In this document: in pieces, positions 45,055 through 53,400 of the stretch
Layout of the letters: the number at the start of each line of letters is the position of its first letter
Numbering within the stretch: the stretch's first letter is position 1
Source: GCA-016699445 sp964555055
GTDB lineage: Bacteria; UBA10199; JACPAL01; GCA-016699445
Length of the DNA stretch: 64,000 nt
Direction of reading: 5' to 3'
NCBI GenBank assembly: GCA_964555055.1
Contig: CAZKQW010000004.1
Location: 62,001 to 126,000 of the forward strand
Notes under the pieces: generated by a model
Databases searched by the model: none
Told to the model about the DNA's origin: nothing
The model's input: the letters and a program-made list of their open reading frames with translations, nothing else
Position numbers and translations under genes: made by a program

Positions 45055-45079
45055 AAAAAGGCCCTTTTGGGCCTTTTTT
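45055..45079. terminator. bidirectional rho-independent terminator
   Basis: AAAAAGGCCC-TTTT-GGGCCTTTTTT is a GC stem between an A-run and a T-run, so it works in both directions. It ends the tRNA transcript from the left and the hydrolase gene from the right. Confidence 0.85.
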
Positions 45080-46232
45080 ATTCTGACCTTAAAAAATCGA
45101 GGATTTCGTGCAACACCTCTGGGTGTGTGTGGATACGGTGGGGCACTGAGATTTCTCGAACCGTGCCTTTTGGAAAAAGATTTCGAAAAACCGCCACGCT
45201 GCGGGGACCATCCGTGATCGTGTCGTGAGGACTGGCCCAAATGATCGCGTTACCGCCGAAGTAGCGCCATTGTTGGGAAGTTTGACGTGCGATGGACGTC
45301 ATTATCGCGTTGGCGGCGAGGATCCAGTCGGATTCGCTATTTACGAGATGGTCGGAGACGTTGGATTGGCGTCTCTGGAGGATGCGGGTTCTTTCGTCTT
45401 CGTTCAAAGTCAAATCGGCGAGGGGGAAGTCGAAAGGCTTGGGCTTGCGGCTGTTTTTAGCGATGAAAGCGAGAAGTCGGCGTGTAAGGCGGTTCGCGTA
45501 AAGGATTTCGCTCAAACGACCTTTTCCTTTAAGCGCAAACATGGGGGCGACCAAAATCAAACGACGAATAAGGGTTTGGAAGCTCTGTCCACGTGGAGTT
45601 CCCAAAGCCTCCGTCAAAATCGCTCCACCCATGCTATGGGCTAAGATATCCACCCCTTCCGGATGTTTCGACTGCAGGTGTTTTAAGAATTCCAGACACG
45701 CTCCCGTATAATCGCTCGGGGTCTCCGCGTAAAAGGGAATGTCACGGATAGCGTCCGAAGCCCCGTGCCCCGGCCAATGCACAGCGTACACGAGGTGGTC
45801 CGCAGCTTGACGCGCGAGAGTCTCGAAATTGACGGGTCCATATTCGGCGTAACCATGCAGGATGACGAGAGGACGTCGTTTTCCGCGGTTGGTCGTGTTG
45901 GGGGAAAAAGTGGTGTAAGCCATGCGGAACCCCTCGGGTCGCGAACCGCGTCCGGCTAAGGTGGGGATGTCCAAGAAATGAGGGGCGACTTGCATGTCCG
46001 TATTCCCCGCAGGGCGATTCAGGGCGGCATGGATATGGAGAGCGTCGATCGGCCACTCGTCTCGGGTCGTGACGAATTGTTGAAGGTATTCGTTGAAATA
46101 CCGCAGATACCTCTGGGTTTCTTCTTCCGTGGGAGTCCCTTCGATGAGCCCCCAAGCCGCGTGGGGTGGCGCGGAAAACCGTCCTACGGCCCATTCTAAA
46201 GGGGAAGCGAGGCGGGGTTCGGATTTTGGCAT
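45078..46232 (-). CDS. alpha/beta hydrolase (monoglyceride lipase-like)
   Basis: About 384 residues from the chosen ATG; a start at 46301 would leave no space to the divergent neighbour and adds a segment unlike the family. The C-terminal 270 residues are an alpha/beta hydrolase: oxyanion-loop ILHGYAEYG, a WPGHGASD strand turn, the nucleophile elbow AHSMGGA, and a late HRIHTHPE histidine. The first 110 residues are an extra domain. It belongs to the serine-hydrolase group with lysophospholipase/monoacylglycerol lipase members; substrate unknown. Confidence 0.7.
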   Translation of the reverse strand: MPKSEPRLASPLEWAVGRFSAPPHAAWGLIEGTPTEEETQRYLRYFNEYLQQFVTTRDEWPIDALHIHAALNRPAGNTDMQVAPHFLDIPTLAGRGSRPEGFRMAYTTFSPNTTNRGKRRPLVILHGYAEYGPVNFETLARQAADHLVYAVHWPGHGASDAIRDIPFYAETPSDYTGACLEFLKHLQSKHPEGVDILAHSMGGAILTEALGTPRGQSFQTLIRRLILVAPMFALKGKGRLSEILYANRLTRRLLAFIAKNSRKPKPFDFPLADLTLNEDERTRILQRRQSNVSDHLVNSESDWILAANAIMTSIARQTSQQWRYFGGNAIIWASPHDTITDGPRSVAVFRNLFPKGTVREISVPHRIHTHPEVLHEILDFLRSE

Positions 46233-46301
46233 GGTGCGGAAAGTAAATAATTCTCTGATAACAAGCAACTTCCTTGGAGATTTTCCGAAAGATGCACCCA
46301 T

Positions 46302-47168
46302 ATGAGATCCGCTATCGAATTAGGGGGCTTCCACGCATTAGACGTCTTATGGAATGTGGGAGAACAGGTCGCGGCAGCGACCCCTCAATTGCCGCCGTAT
46401 GCACCTGAGTGCCGTCTCCAAGAGGAAATTCAGCGCTTATTGGACTCCGAAACGCCCGCCGGCAGCGCTCTTTATTTTCCTCCTAAGCTTCACCCGGGGG
46501 ATTTGCAGCCAATTGCTCAAAAAACTTGGGCTGTTCTCCTGAGGAATCTCCTCCTCGAGTGCATGCCATCCTCCTCTTTGAGGATTTTTGATGCCCACCG
46601 CTTGAAGGATCCATGTTTGTTTCGCTCGGCCTCGAGACCCCGAGGTTCTTCTCGACGAGAAGAAGGCGTTGATTTCGAGGATCTGTACGACATCGTTACC
46701 AAGCGTCCGAGCGCGCACTTGGTCGTCGAAGGGACCGTGAGAGCCAGTCAATTCGAGCTCCTTTGCACCAAGCTCATCTCTTTGCGAAACCCTTTCCAGG
46801 GATGGCATCTTAACCATGTGCCTTATCTTTTGGCGGGCGCTTGTGATGTCATGGTGGATCAGGTGGTGGCGGAGCATGCCGGCCAGGTGATGTTTCGTTT
46901 CCCGTCGCCATCATTGGGTATCGCACGGCTAGGGGCTGAAACGGGTGCGCGCGCTCTCTTCACGAAGGACTTTCTAGACGCCGACCAGCGAAAGCGTTTG
47001 CTTACCGAGGCGGGTTTCGTTCCGGTTCCTTTGAATTTTTATTCCCTTTTAGGTCCTTTTGATGGGTTGGATGTTATTACTTTAGGCCCTTACGCCAACT
47101 TCATGCATCCTCTTTGCGCCCTGTATACCGGCGTTTGGAATATGAGGAATGAGACGAACTACTATTAG
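46302..47168 (+). CDS. orphan 288-residue protein
   Basis: No family recognised. It has no signal peptide or membrane segment. The centre has VDFEDLYDIVTKRPSAHLVVEG and a strand-helix pattern around LLAGACDVMVDQVVAEHAGQVMF (read as LLAGACDVMVDQ and GQVMFRFPSP), and the C-terminus is a hydrophobic, aromatic stretch. The ATG is the first possible start after the divergent hydrolase. It is an isolated gene upstream of the TIGR02147-type regulator. Confidence 0.5.
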   Translation: MRSAIELGGFHALDVLWNVGEQVAAATPQLPPYAPECRLQEEIQRLLDSETPAGSALYFPPKLHPGDLQPIAQKTWAVLLRNLLLECMPSSSLRIFDAHRLKDPCLFRSASRPRGSSRREEGVDFEDLYDIVTKRPSAHLVVEGTVRASQFELLCTKLISLRNPFQGWHLNHVPYLLAGACDVMVDQVVAEHAGQVMFRFPSPSLGIARLGAETGARALFTKDFLDADQRKRLLTEAGFVPVPLNFYSLLGPFDGLDVITLGPYANFMHPLCALYTGVWNMRNETNYY

Positions 47169-47184
47169 CGGGTCGGGATCTCGG

Positions 47185-47203
47185 GTATACAAGTGTATAC
47201 AAG
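47185..47203. promoter_or_regulatory. tandem GTATACAAG sites upstream of the regulator gene
   Basis: GTATACAAG occurs twice, at 47185-47193 and 47195-47203, ten bases apart (one helical turn). A third near-copy, GTATACAAAG, is at 47271-47280 inside the first codons of the regulator. The core GTATAC is palindromic. Spacing and place suggest an autoregulatory operator. Confidence 0.4.
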
Positions 47204-47262
47204 AAATATCTTAAAGATTGCTGGCATAGGCTTAATTCCCTTATTCTATGGGGTGAGACTAT

Positions 47263-48120
47263 ATGTTAGCGTATACAAAGATAATCATTTTTTCTTACAA
47301 AGATTATAGGGCCTTTTTGAAGGATTGGTACGAGGCCGGCAAGGCCTCCCGTGCCGGATTTTCCTTTCGGACTTTTTCCAAGAGGGCCGGATTCTCTTCG
47401 CCCAATTTCTTCAAGCTCGTCATGGATGGGGATCGGAATCTCACGGAAGAGAGCCTCGAAAAGTTCGTCATTGGACTTAGGCTGACCAAAGAAGAACAGG
47501 ATTTTTTCCGAAACCTCGTTCGGTACACTCAAGCCGATTCTCATGAAGAAAGGGATGCGGCCTACCAGGGAATGATGCGTTCCCGACAATTCCATCAGCT
47601 TCGAGGCATTGAAAAGAATCAATACGACTACTATGCCGCTTGGTACCACCCTGTTGTACGAGAGCTTGTGGTCTCGCGGTTTTTCGACGGGACCCCTGAA
47701 TCCATCGCCGAGCGCCTAGCGCCGGAAGTGACGGCTGATCAAGTCCGGCGGTCGATCGAACTCCTGGAGAAACTGGGTTTTATCGAGAAGACCGGTGAAA
47801 AAGAGGGCAGGAAGGCGTCCCGGCCGAAATGGAGGCAGTCAAGCGCACTTATCTCGACGGGAGCTGAAGTGCAATCGGTGGCGATCTTCAATTACCATAA
47901 GAATTTACTGGATTTATCAAAGTCGATCTTGGATCGTGTGCCATCGTCGCGACGCGACATCAGCACGATGACCTTGGGGGTCAAAAAAGGGCGTTTGCAG
48001 GAGATTAAGAAAAGGGTACAGGAATTCCGTCGGGAGATCCTCAAGATGGTTTCGGAGGATACGGAGCCTGAAGAGGTCGTCCAGCTCAATATCCAACTCC
48101 TCCCCGTCACAAAGGAGTGA
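47263..48120 (+). CDS. TIGR02147/DUF4423 family regulator-like protein
   Basis: A 285-residue cytoplasmic protein of the TIGR02147 type. It opens YKDYRAFLKDWYE, followed by FSFRTFSKRAGFSSPNFFKLV (read as FSFRTFSKRAGFS and PNFFKLV), the helix-turn-helix-like part, then NLTEESLEKFVIGLRL. A winged-helix-like ELLEKLGFIEKTG lies in the middle. In several phyla these genes are paired with lipoproteins, as here. A role as transcription regulator of the neighbour is inferred. The following lipoprotein starts 11 bases beyond the stop codon. Confidence 0.75.
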   Translation: MLAYTKIIIFSYKDYRAFLKDWYEAGKASRAGFSFRTFSKRAGFSSPNFFKLVMDGDRNLTEESLEKFVIGLRLTKEEQDFFRNLVRYTQADSHEERDAAYQGMMRSRQFHQLRGIEKNQYDYYAAWYHPVVRELVVSRFFDGTPESIAERLAPEVTADQVRRSIELLEKLGFIEKTGEKEGRKASRPKWRQSSALISTGAEVQSVAIFNYHKNLLDLSKSILDRVPSSRRDISTMTLGVKKGRLQEIKKRVQEFRREILKMVSEDTEPEEVVQLNIQLLPVTKE

Positions 48121-48130
48121 CCGCCGTTTT

Positions 48131-49165
48131 ATGACGAAATTAAAGCTCATTCTAATATTCTGGCTGTGCGCATCGGCATTGGTTGTCGGTGGGTGCAACT
48201 CCACGGGAGGGACGGAGACGGGTAACCCTTCCGATAGCGTCGCTCTGGCGATGAGTGACGGCATCGACGTCCTGTCCGGCAGCTTGGGTTCCGATGCCCA
48301 AACGCTATCGGCTTTGACATTGGAGGGTAGCGGTTCCCATTCGCAAAATCCCGTCGGGGATTTGTCGGCTTTGACGTCGTGCGATGACAGCGGACTTTCG
48401 ACCGATATCGCATGTCAGGAGGAAAATCATCAAGCCAGCATCATCCGTCATTTCGGGACGGGTTGCGATGCGAGTGATGGCGTCACCGTGACGGGTACTT
48501 CTTACGCAGCCTGGTTCGATTTAGGGGAGGCGGCTTGTCAAAACTCCGCCCAGCGTCCGAACCTTTTTTCCGCGGTTCAAGGGACCGGGACGCGCCAAAT
48601 CCTTTCAACGGGTCCTGTTTCTTCCCGGACGTGCACGCTCCCGACGTCTTCCTTTGTGATTTTGACTTCCGCCAGCGGTAACACGAGGATACGCTCTTGC
48701 CGCACTTCGGATTATTCCGGATACGCGTCTTCGAGCGGCACCCAATCTTTCACCGAAAGCTTAAGCATCAATGAAAATCGGGTACGCTTCACAAGAAACC
48801 AGGATGTTCTTTTTAACCATACGATCTCAACCTCATCGCCTCTCGTGTTTGCGGTGTCAAAAACCCAATCCGCCACGTATCCCACGCGGACTTTAGCGTC
48901 CGGAACGCTTCGGGTTGTCCATAATGTCGCCGGCTATACAGTGACGCACACTTTCACCGACTTAAGGTACAATTACGCGACTTGTCGCTGCCATCCCGTG
49001 AGCGGGCGCGTGGATGTTGCGGTCACGAATACGACCACCGGAGCCAGTGTGGGAACGGGAGTCATCACATTTACGCAAACCACTACCGGTCAATGTGATA
49101 CGACGACGGCGACGTATAACGACGAATCCGTGACCTTATCGCTCGGCACGTGTAGCGGCTTTTAG
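48131..49165 (+). CDS. secreted lipoprotein with GGTETGNP motif
   Basis: A 344-residue lipoprotein whose signal ends VVGGC (C22). Directly after the lipid cysteine comes NSTGGTETGNPSD, a serine/threonine- and glycine-rich linker. The mature part is rich in S, T, N and V with about ten scattered cysteines, which could form disulphides, and has no recognised domain. It is cotranscribed with the TIGR02147-type gene upstream and a small exported protein downstream. It may be a surface protein; function unknown. Confidence 0.7.
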   Translation: MTKLKLILIFWLCASALVVGGCNSTGGTETGNPSDSVALAMSDGIDVLSGSLGSDAQTLSALTLEGSGSHSQNPVGDLSALTSCDDSGLSTDIACQEENHQASIIRHFGTGCDASDGVTVTGTSYAAWFDLGEAACQNSAQRPNLFSAVQGTGTRQILSTGPVSSRTCTLPTSSFVILTSASGNTRIRSCRTSDYSGYASSSGTQSFTESLSINENRVRFTRNQDVLFNHTISTSSPLVFAVSKTQSATYPTRTLASGTLRVVHNVAGYTVTHTFTDLRYNYATCRCHPVSGRVDVAVTNTTTGASVGTGVITFTQTTTGQCDTTTATYNDESVTLSLGTCSGF

Positions 49166-49175
49166 AAAGGTGTTT

Positions 49176-49583
49176 ATGAGGGAAAAATTTTTCCGGATTC
49201 AAGTCGTATGCATCTTTTCGATTTTCATGTTCCATTTTTCAGCCATTCAAGCTTTGGCGAAAGAGTCCACGAAAGTCGAAAGCCTTTGCACGGGAATTGG
49301 AGAGTCGAAATTAGATCCCAAAAATAGCCAATATCCGGCCAAGGTTATTTTCGCTTCCACGAGTCGCGCCCTTTATAGCGACGTCACCGTGACGGTCGCC
49401 AAACCCGATGGAAGCGTCGTGAGTCAAATTTTTTGCGATGCCGCTTGGTTGCTCATGAAGTTAGAGCCCGGCACGTATCAGATCAAAGGCGTGGATCAAA
49501 AAGGTCAGGAAAGAAGCTGCTCCTTAAACGTGAAAGCCTCCGGCCAATCCCAATGCGTGCTCACATGGCCCGAACCCTCCTAG
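49176..49583 (+). CDS. small exported protein
   Basis: About 135 residues from the ATG, which has an AGAAAGG ribosome site five bases upstream; an in-frame GTG lies two codons before it. The N-terminus is a signal peptide (hydrophobic VVCIFSIFMFHFSAI, cleavage near ALA). The mature 105 residues look like one Ig-like beta-sandwich with four cysteines (two near the ends). No family recognised. It sits ten bases past the lipoprotein stop, so the two probably work together. Confidence 0.6.
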   Translation: MREKFFRIQVVCIFSIFMFHFSAIQALAKESTKVESLCTGIGESKLDPKNSQYPAKVIFASTSRALYSDVTVTVAKPDGSVVSQIFCDAAWLLMKLEPGTYQIKGVDQKGQERSCSLNVKASGQSQCVLTWPEPS

Positions 49584-49596
49584 AAAGCGGGAGCCG

Positions 49597-50508
49597 ATGA
49601 TTCAAGACACTGTCATAGAACAAGGTTCGTGTCTCTGGATCGACGTCGAGAATCCTTCCGAATCCGACTTAGAGGTCTTAGCGAAAGAGCATGGCTTGCC
49701 CCTTCATTCGCTAAAAGACTGTCTGCAGGCCGATCACTTGCCTAAATACGAAGAGTTCGAAGACCTCCATTTCCTCATCCTGCGTCTCATGGACGAAAAG
49801 GCGCTACCCACGGCTAAATCCATTCAGGAATTGACCCGTAAAATCGCCGTCTTTCAAAAGGAAAATTTCATCCTCACCGTGCACCGGAGCGCGATGCCTT
49901 TTTGGACGACTTTTAAGGACAGGAAACGCGGTCATACGCGGACTTCCACCACCGATTGGTTGACGGCACAAATCATGAAGGCGGTTTTCCATTCGTTCGA
50001 AGCTTTCTTGGTCGGTGTGGAGGATAAGCTTTCACGAGTTTCCTCCAAGATTTTTTCGGATCATCACACCCCCCTGAACTTGGAACGCTTCCACCAAGTC
50101 ATTCGGCGCGTTTCCCTCATCCGGCGCATCTTGCGGATGCAGGTCGATGTCGTGTTCGACTTTGAGTTGTGGGACGCGGCGTCGGAGACGCACATCAAGG
50201 ACGCGCGCGAAGAGGGGGACCGGGTTTATTTCTTCGCCGACGATCTCTACGAGGCCATGCATCTGACGCTTCAAACTTATTTCTCTCAGTCTGGGCACCG
50301 GACCAACGAGATCATGCGGGTGTTGACGATCTTTTCGGCGTTATTTCTTCCCATCACGTTTCTCGCAGGCGTCTATGGAATGAATTTCGACCACATGCCC
50401 GAGCTCCGCCAGCCATGGGGCTACCCCGCTTGCCTTGCCGTCATGGGCATGATCAGCGCCGGCATCTTCCTATGGGCCAGGAAAAAAGGGTGGTTTCGTA
50501 GACAATAA
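49597..50508 (+). CDS. corA: CorA-type magnesium/cobalt channel
   Basis: A 303-residue CorA. A long cytoplasmic domain of strands and helices opens WIDVENPSESDL and HSLKDCLQADHLPK. Two C-terminal transmembrane helices follow, with the selectivity motif G261-M-N at the end of the first (FLAGVYGMNF). The end KKGWFRRQ faces the cytoplasm. It forms a pentameric divalent-cation channel in the inner membrane. It is 14 bases after the small exported protein gene. Confidence 0.9.
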   Translation: MIQDTVIEQGSCLWIDVENPSESDLEVLAKEHGLPLHSLKDCLQADHLPKYEEFEDLHFLILRLMDEKALPTAKSIQELTRKIAVFQKENFILTVHRSAMPFWTTFKDRKRGHTRTSTTDWLTAQIMKAVFHSFEAFLVGVEDKLSRVSSKIFSDHHTPLNLERFHQVIRRVSLIRRILRMQVDVVFDFELWDAASETHIKDAREEGDRVYFFADDLYEAMHLTLQTYFSQSGHRTNEIMRVLTIFSALFLPITFLAGVYGMNFDHMPELRQPWGYPACLAVMGMISAGIFLWARKKGWFRRQ

Positions 50509-50520
50509 CAATTCTGTTAT

Positions 50521-51369
50521 CTAAGATTTAAAAGAGTCTTTCGCTTCGAAAAGCCAGGCGATGTCGTTCGTATCTTTTCGGAATCCCGCGGCGCCTGCAT
50601 GCCCGCCGCCTCCCCGCTTGACGGCGATTTCGGAAACGTCGACCGTGTTGGAACGTAGGCTGAAAGTCCATTGTTTGCCGTCGTAGGAAAATATCGCGGC
50701 CACGGGGTATTTTAATTCCTTGTAAATGTATTCCCCGAGTTCGCTCGAATCTCCCGTCCAGTTGACGGCCCAAGTTTTATGGCCATCCAAAACGACTTGA
50801 AAACCGCGTTTCGCCGCGCCGATCAAGCGGTCCTTTAAAAGCCGTCGGCTATGGGTTCCTCGGGCGACCATCGCCCGAAAGTCGCCTTCCGAAAGACCCT
50901 TCAGGAATTTTTTCCAGCATGGCGCCGATGGTGCGTAGATGTTTTCGGTTTCCCGGATGTCCGCGCTGATTTCCCGACTGTCAGGGAGCTCCCAGAGCCA
51001 GATGTCCTTGTCCCTTACGTATCTCAAAATTTCCGGAATGTCGGTTTCCGGGAAGAGTTGTTTCCACGTGAGGGTGGCCCCGCTTTCGTTTAAATCGATG
51101 ACTCCGAAGCCGACCTCCTGTTGGATGGGAAGGGCCGTTTTATGGTGGTCGAACCATAAGATCTCGACCGCCTGTGATTGCATGGCTTTAAGGGTCTCGG
51201 CAGGAAAGCTGAAATCCACGATGACGACGCGTTTTCCCTGTAGGTCCGTAGGCGCCGGATCACCATGTTTGGCGGCGATAAGTTCGACTTCCTGAAACTT
51301 TTCTAGGACGACGGCGGCGGAAGCGGCTCCGTCGATGCATTCTGCGTGATAAATGCAAACCGTTTTCAT
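50521..51369 (-). CDS. DHH-family phosphoesterase
   Basis: A 282-residue DHH/DHHA1-type phosphoesterase. It opens YHAECIDGAASAAV with the first metal ligands, continues VIVDFSFP and WFDHHKT (the DHH motif), and ends with GGGGHAGAAGF, the DHHA1 signature. Relatives hydrolyse short oligonucleotides or cyclic dinucleotides; this one is of the short, kinase-domain-free kind and is not closely placed. It is convergent with corA and divergent from the kinase gene. A 16-base palindrome (ATAACA-ATTC-TGTTAT) lies between the two stop codons and could end both transcripts. Confidence 0.8.
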   Translation of the reverse strand: MKTVCIYHAECIDGAASAAVVLEKFQEVELIAAKHGDPAPTDLQGKRVVIVDFSFPAETLKAMQSQAVEILWFDHHKTALPIQQEVGFGVIDLNESGATLTWKQLFPETDIPEILRYVRDKDIWLWELPDSREISADIRETENIYAPSAPCWKKFLKGLSEGDFRAMVARGTHSRRLLKDRLIGAAKRGFQVVLDGHKTWAVNWTGDSSELGEYIYKELKYPVAAIFSYDGKQWTFSLRSNTVDVSEIAVKRGGGGHAGAAGFRKDTNDIAWLFEAKDSFKS

Positions 51370-51420
51370 TGAATAAATATCTTTTAAAAGTCCTAAAATT
51401 ACAATAAATTACACTTTCCG

Positions 51421-53010
51421 ATGGAAAAAAAGACGATAGAGGTCTTACTGATCGAGAAGAACGAGCAGGACGTCGCTTTGGTCCGGGAGCTTTTACTTCT
51501 GCAGCGCGACGTCGAAAGCTCTTTCCGTCTTCAAGTGGCGCCGGATCCCGGGTCCGCTCAAACCTCCCTAAATCAAGTTGTTTTCGACGTCGTTCTCATG
51601 GACTTGGCGGGTAGCGAAGCTTCCCTTGAAAATTTCGAATCCCTCCACCGACTCATACCCAATATTCCCATGGTCATTCTGACATCGAAGGAAAAATCGG
51701 CTTTAGGGGTGAAGGCGATGCAATCAGGGGCCCAGGACTACCTTATCAAGGATCATATGGAAAGCGGGCTTCTGACGAGGTCTCTGGTTCACGCGATCGA
51801 ACGGGGACAGTTGATCCAACGACTTGAAAAATCCCTGCGCACCGAAATCGAAGAGCGCAAGAAAATGGACTTATTGAAGGATGAATTCGTCAGTACGGTC
51901 TCCCACGAATTAAGGACGCCTTTGGCTATCGTCAAGAGCGCGATCGAGAATCTTCGAGACGGCATCGCGGGGGACTTGAATGAAAAGCAGGGGCGTACCG
52001 TGCAGATCGCGGCTCGGAACCTGGACCGATTGACGACGATTATCAACGATCTTCTGGATCTCTCCCGCTTGGAGTCGGGGCGCATGGTTTTGAATCGGCA
52101 CCGGGTGAATCTGTCCTTGGTGGTCCAAGAGCTTTTTCAAGGTTATCAAATCCAAGCGCGGGCTAAGAGCGTCCGTCTTGTCGCCGATATTCCGACGGAT
52201 CTGCCGGACGTGTACGTGGATCCCGATCTCATCATGCAGGTCTTTAACAACCTCATGAATAATTGTCTGCGTTACACCAAGAGTCGGATCATAGTGACGG
52301 TCAAACGCGCATCTCCAGGAGGGCGTCCCCAGGGGATGGAAAGCCAAAGCGAGCGTATTTTAGTCAGGTTGGAGGATGATGGCGAAGGAATTGCCGCGGA
52401 GGATATGGGTAAACTTTTCGGAAAATTCCAGCAAATCAACAGGCCCACGGGAGGTGCCGGCTATAAAGGGACGGGTTTAGGGTTGGCGATTTGCCGAGAG
52501 ATCATATCGCAACATGAAGGGAGCATTTGGGCGGAAAGCGAGTTGGGGAAGGGTACGGCTTTTCTGTTCACTTTAGAGGCTTACCAACCCGAGGTGGATT
52601 TCTGGCCGAAGATTACGGAGACGTTTAAAAAAGCTCAGTTGGGAAAAGAGTCTTTGGCTATCCTGGCCATCAGCATCGAAAACATCCGCGACCTCAAGAA
52701 AAGTCAAACAGACGAGGAAATTCACGAATTTTTCATGAAGATACAAACTCTCCTTAGAAGCCAGGTGTTGAGGCGAGGGGACGAGCTATTTCATTATTCG
52801 CAAAGGGAATTCATCGCTGTCGTGGCGCAGACTGGGCGTTCGGGAGCGCTCCTGATCCAAGACAGGATCGCGAAGGTCTTGCGTGGCGTCGAAGGCTTCA
52901 GGTTTCGCGTGACCTTCGCGGTTTTCCCGGAGGACGGTGGGAGTCCTGAAGTTGTATTGAAAAAAGCGATGGAAGAATCCGACGGCGTGACGATCGATCA
53001 GATAGGGTAA
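51421..53010 (+). CDS. hybrid receiver-histidine kinase with degenerate GGDEF domain
   Basis: A 529-residue cytoplasmic sensor. Residues 1-125 are a receiver domain with D61 as phosphoacceptor (VVLMDLAG) and K110. A coiled coil follows, then HisKA with H162 in VSTVSHELRTPL, and HATPase_c with NLMNNCLRYT (N box), DDGEGI (G1) and GYKGTGLGLAI (G2). Residues about 395-529 have the fold order of a GGDEF domain, but the active-site motif reads SQREF (460-464), so it should not make c-di-GMP. R451-R-G-D454 sits exactly where the inhibitory RxxD site is found. It heads the Pel-like operon and probably phosphorylates the receiver proteins of the cluster. Confidence 0.85.
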   Translation: MEKKTIEVLLIEKNEQDVALVRELLLLQRDVESSFRLQVAPDPGSAQTSLNQVVFDVVLMDLAGSEASLENFESLHRLIPNIPMVILTSKEKSALGVKAMQSGAQDYLIKDHMESGLLTRSLVHAIERGQLIQRLEKSLRTEIEERKKMDLLKDEFVSTVSHELRTPLAIVKSAIENLRDGIAGDLNEKQGRTVQIAARNLDRLTTIINDLLDLSRLESGRMVLNRHRVNLSLVVQELFQGYQIQARAKSVRLVADIPTDLPDVYVDPDLIMQVFNNLMNNCLRYTKSRIIVTVKRASPGGRPQGMESQSERILVRLEDDGEGIAAEDMGKLFGKFQQINRPTGGAGYKGTGLGLAICREIISQHEGSIWAESELGKGTAFLFTLEAYQPEVDFWPKITETFKKAQLGKESLAILAISIENIRDLKKSQTDEEIHEFFMKIQTLLRSQVLRRGDELFHYSQREFIAVVAQTGRSGALLIQDRIAKVLRGVEGFRFRVTFAVFPEDGGSPEVVLKKAMEESDGVTIDQIG

Positions 53011-53025
53011 AAGGAAAGGCTTATT

Positions 53026-53400
53026 ATGGCGAAGAAAAAAATCCTACTCGTCGAAGACGAGTTCTTCCTCGCGGAAAACGTGCGGAACCGTCTTGAATTC
53101 TCGGGATACGATCTGAGTTATGCCGAGAATGGGGAAGAGGCCCTGAAAATGCTGGAGCGGCAGCCCTGCGATCTCGTCATCTTGGATGTCATGATGCCCG
53201 TGATGGATGGTATCGAGACGGCCAAGAGAATACGGGCCCATAAGAAGCTTAAGAGCCTGCCTATCCTCTTTTTGACCGTAAAGGCGCGTCCCCAAGATCG
53301 GGAGGAGGCTATGTCGGTGGGCGGTACGGATTTCATGACCAAGCCTTTCGACAACGCCGATCTCTTGGCCAAAGTGGAAGAATGCCTCAAAAAATACTGA
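53026..53400 (+). CDS. CheY-like response regulator
   Basis: A 124-residue stand-alone receiver domain. It has the acidic pair in LLVEDEFFL, phosphoacceptor aspartate in VILDVMMPVMDG (about residue 53), threonine in FLTVKAR and the late lysine in FMTKPFDN. It has no output domain, so it works by binding a partner. It lies 15 bases after the kinase gene, and its end overlaps the hydrolase start by 19 bases. Confidence 0.9.
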   Translation: MAKKKILLVEDEFFLAENVRNRLEFSGYDLSYAENGEEALKMLERQPCDLVILDVMMPVMDGIETAKRIRAHKKLKSLPILFLTVKARPQDREEAMSVGGTDFMTKPFDNADLLAKVEECLKKY

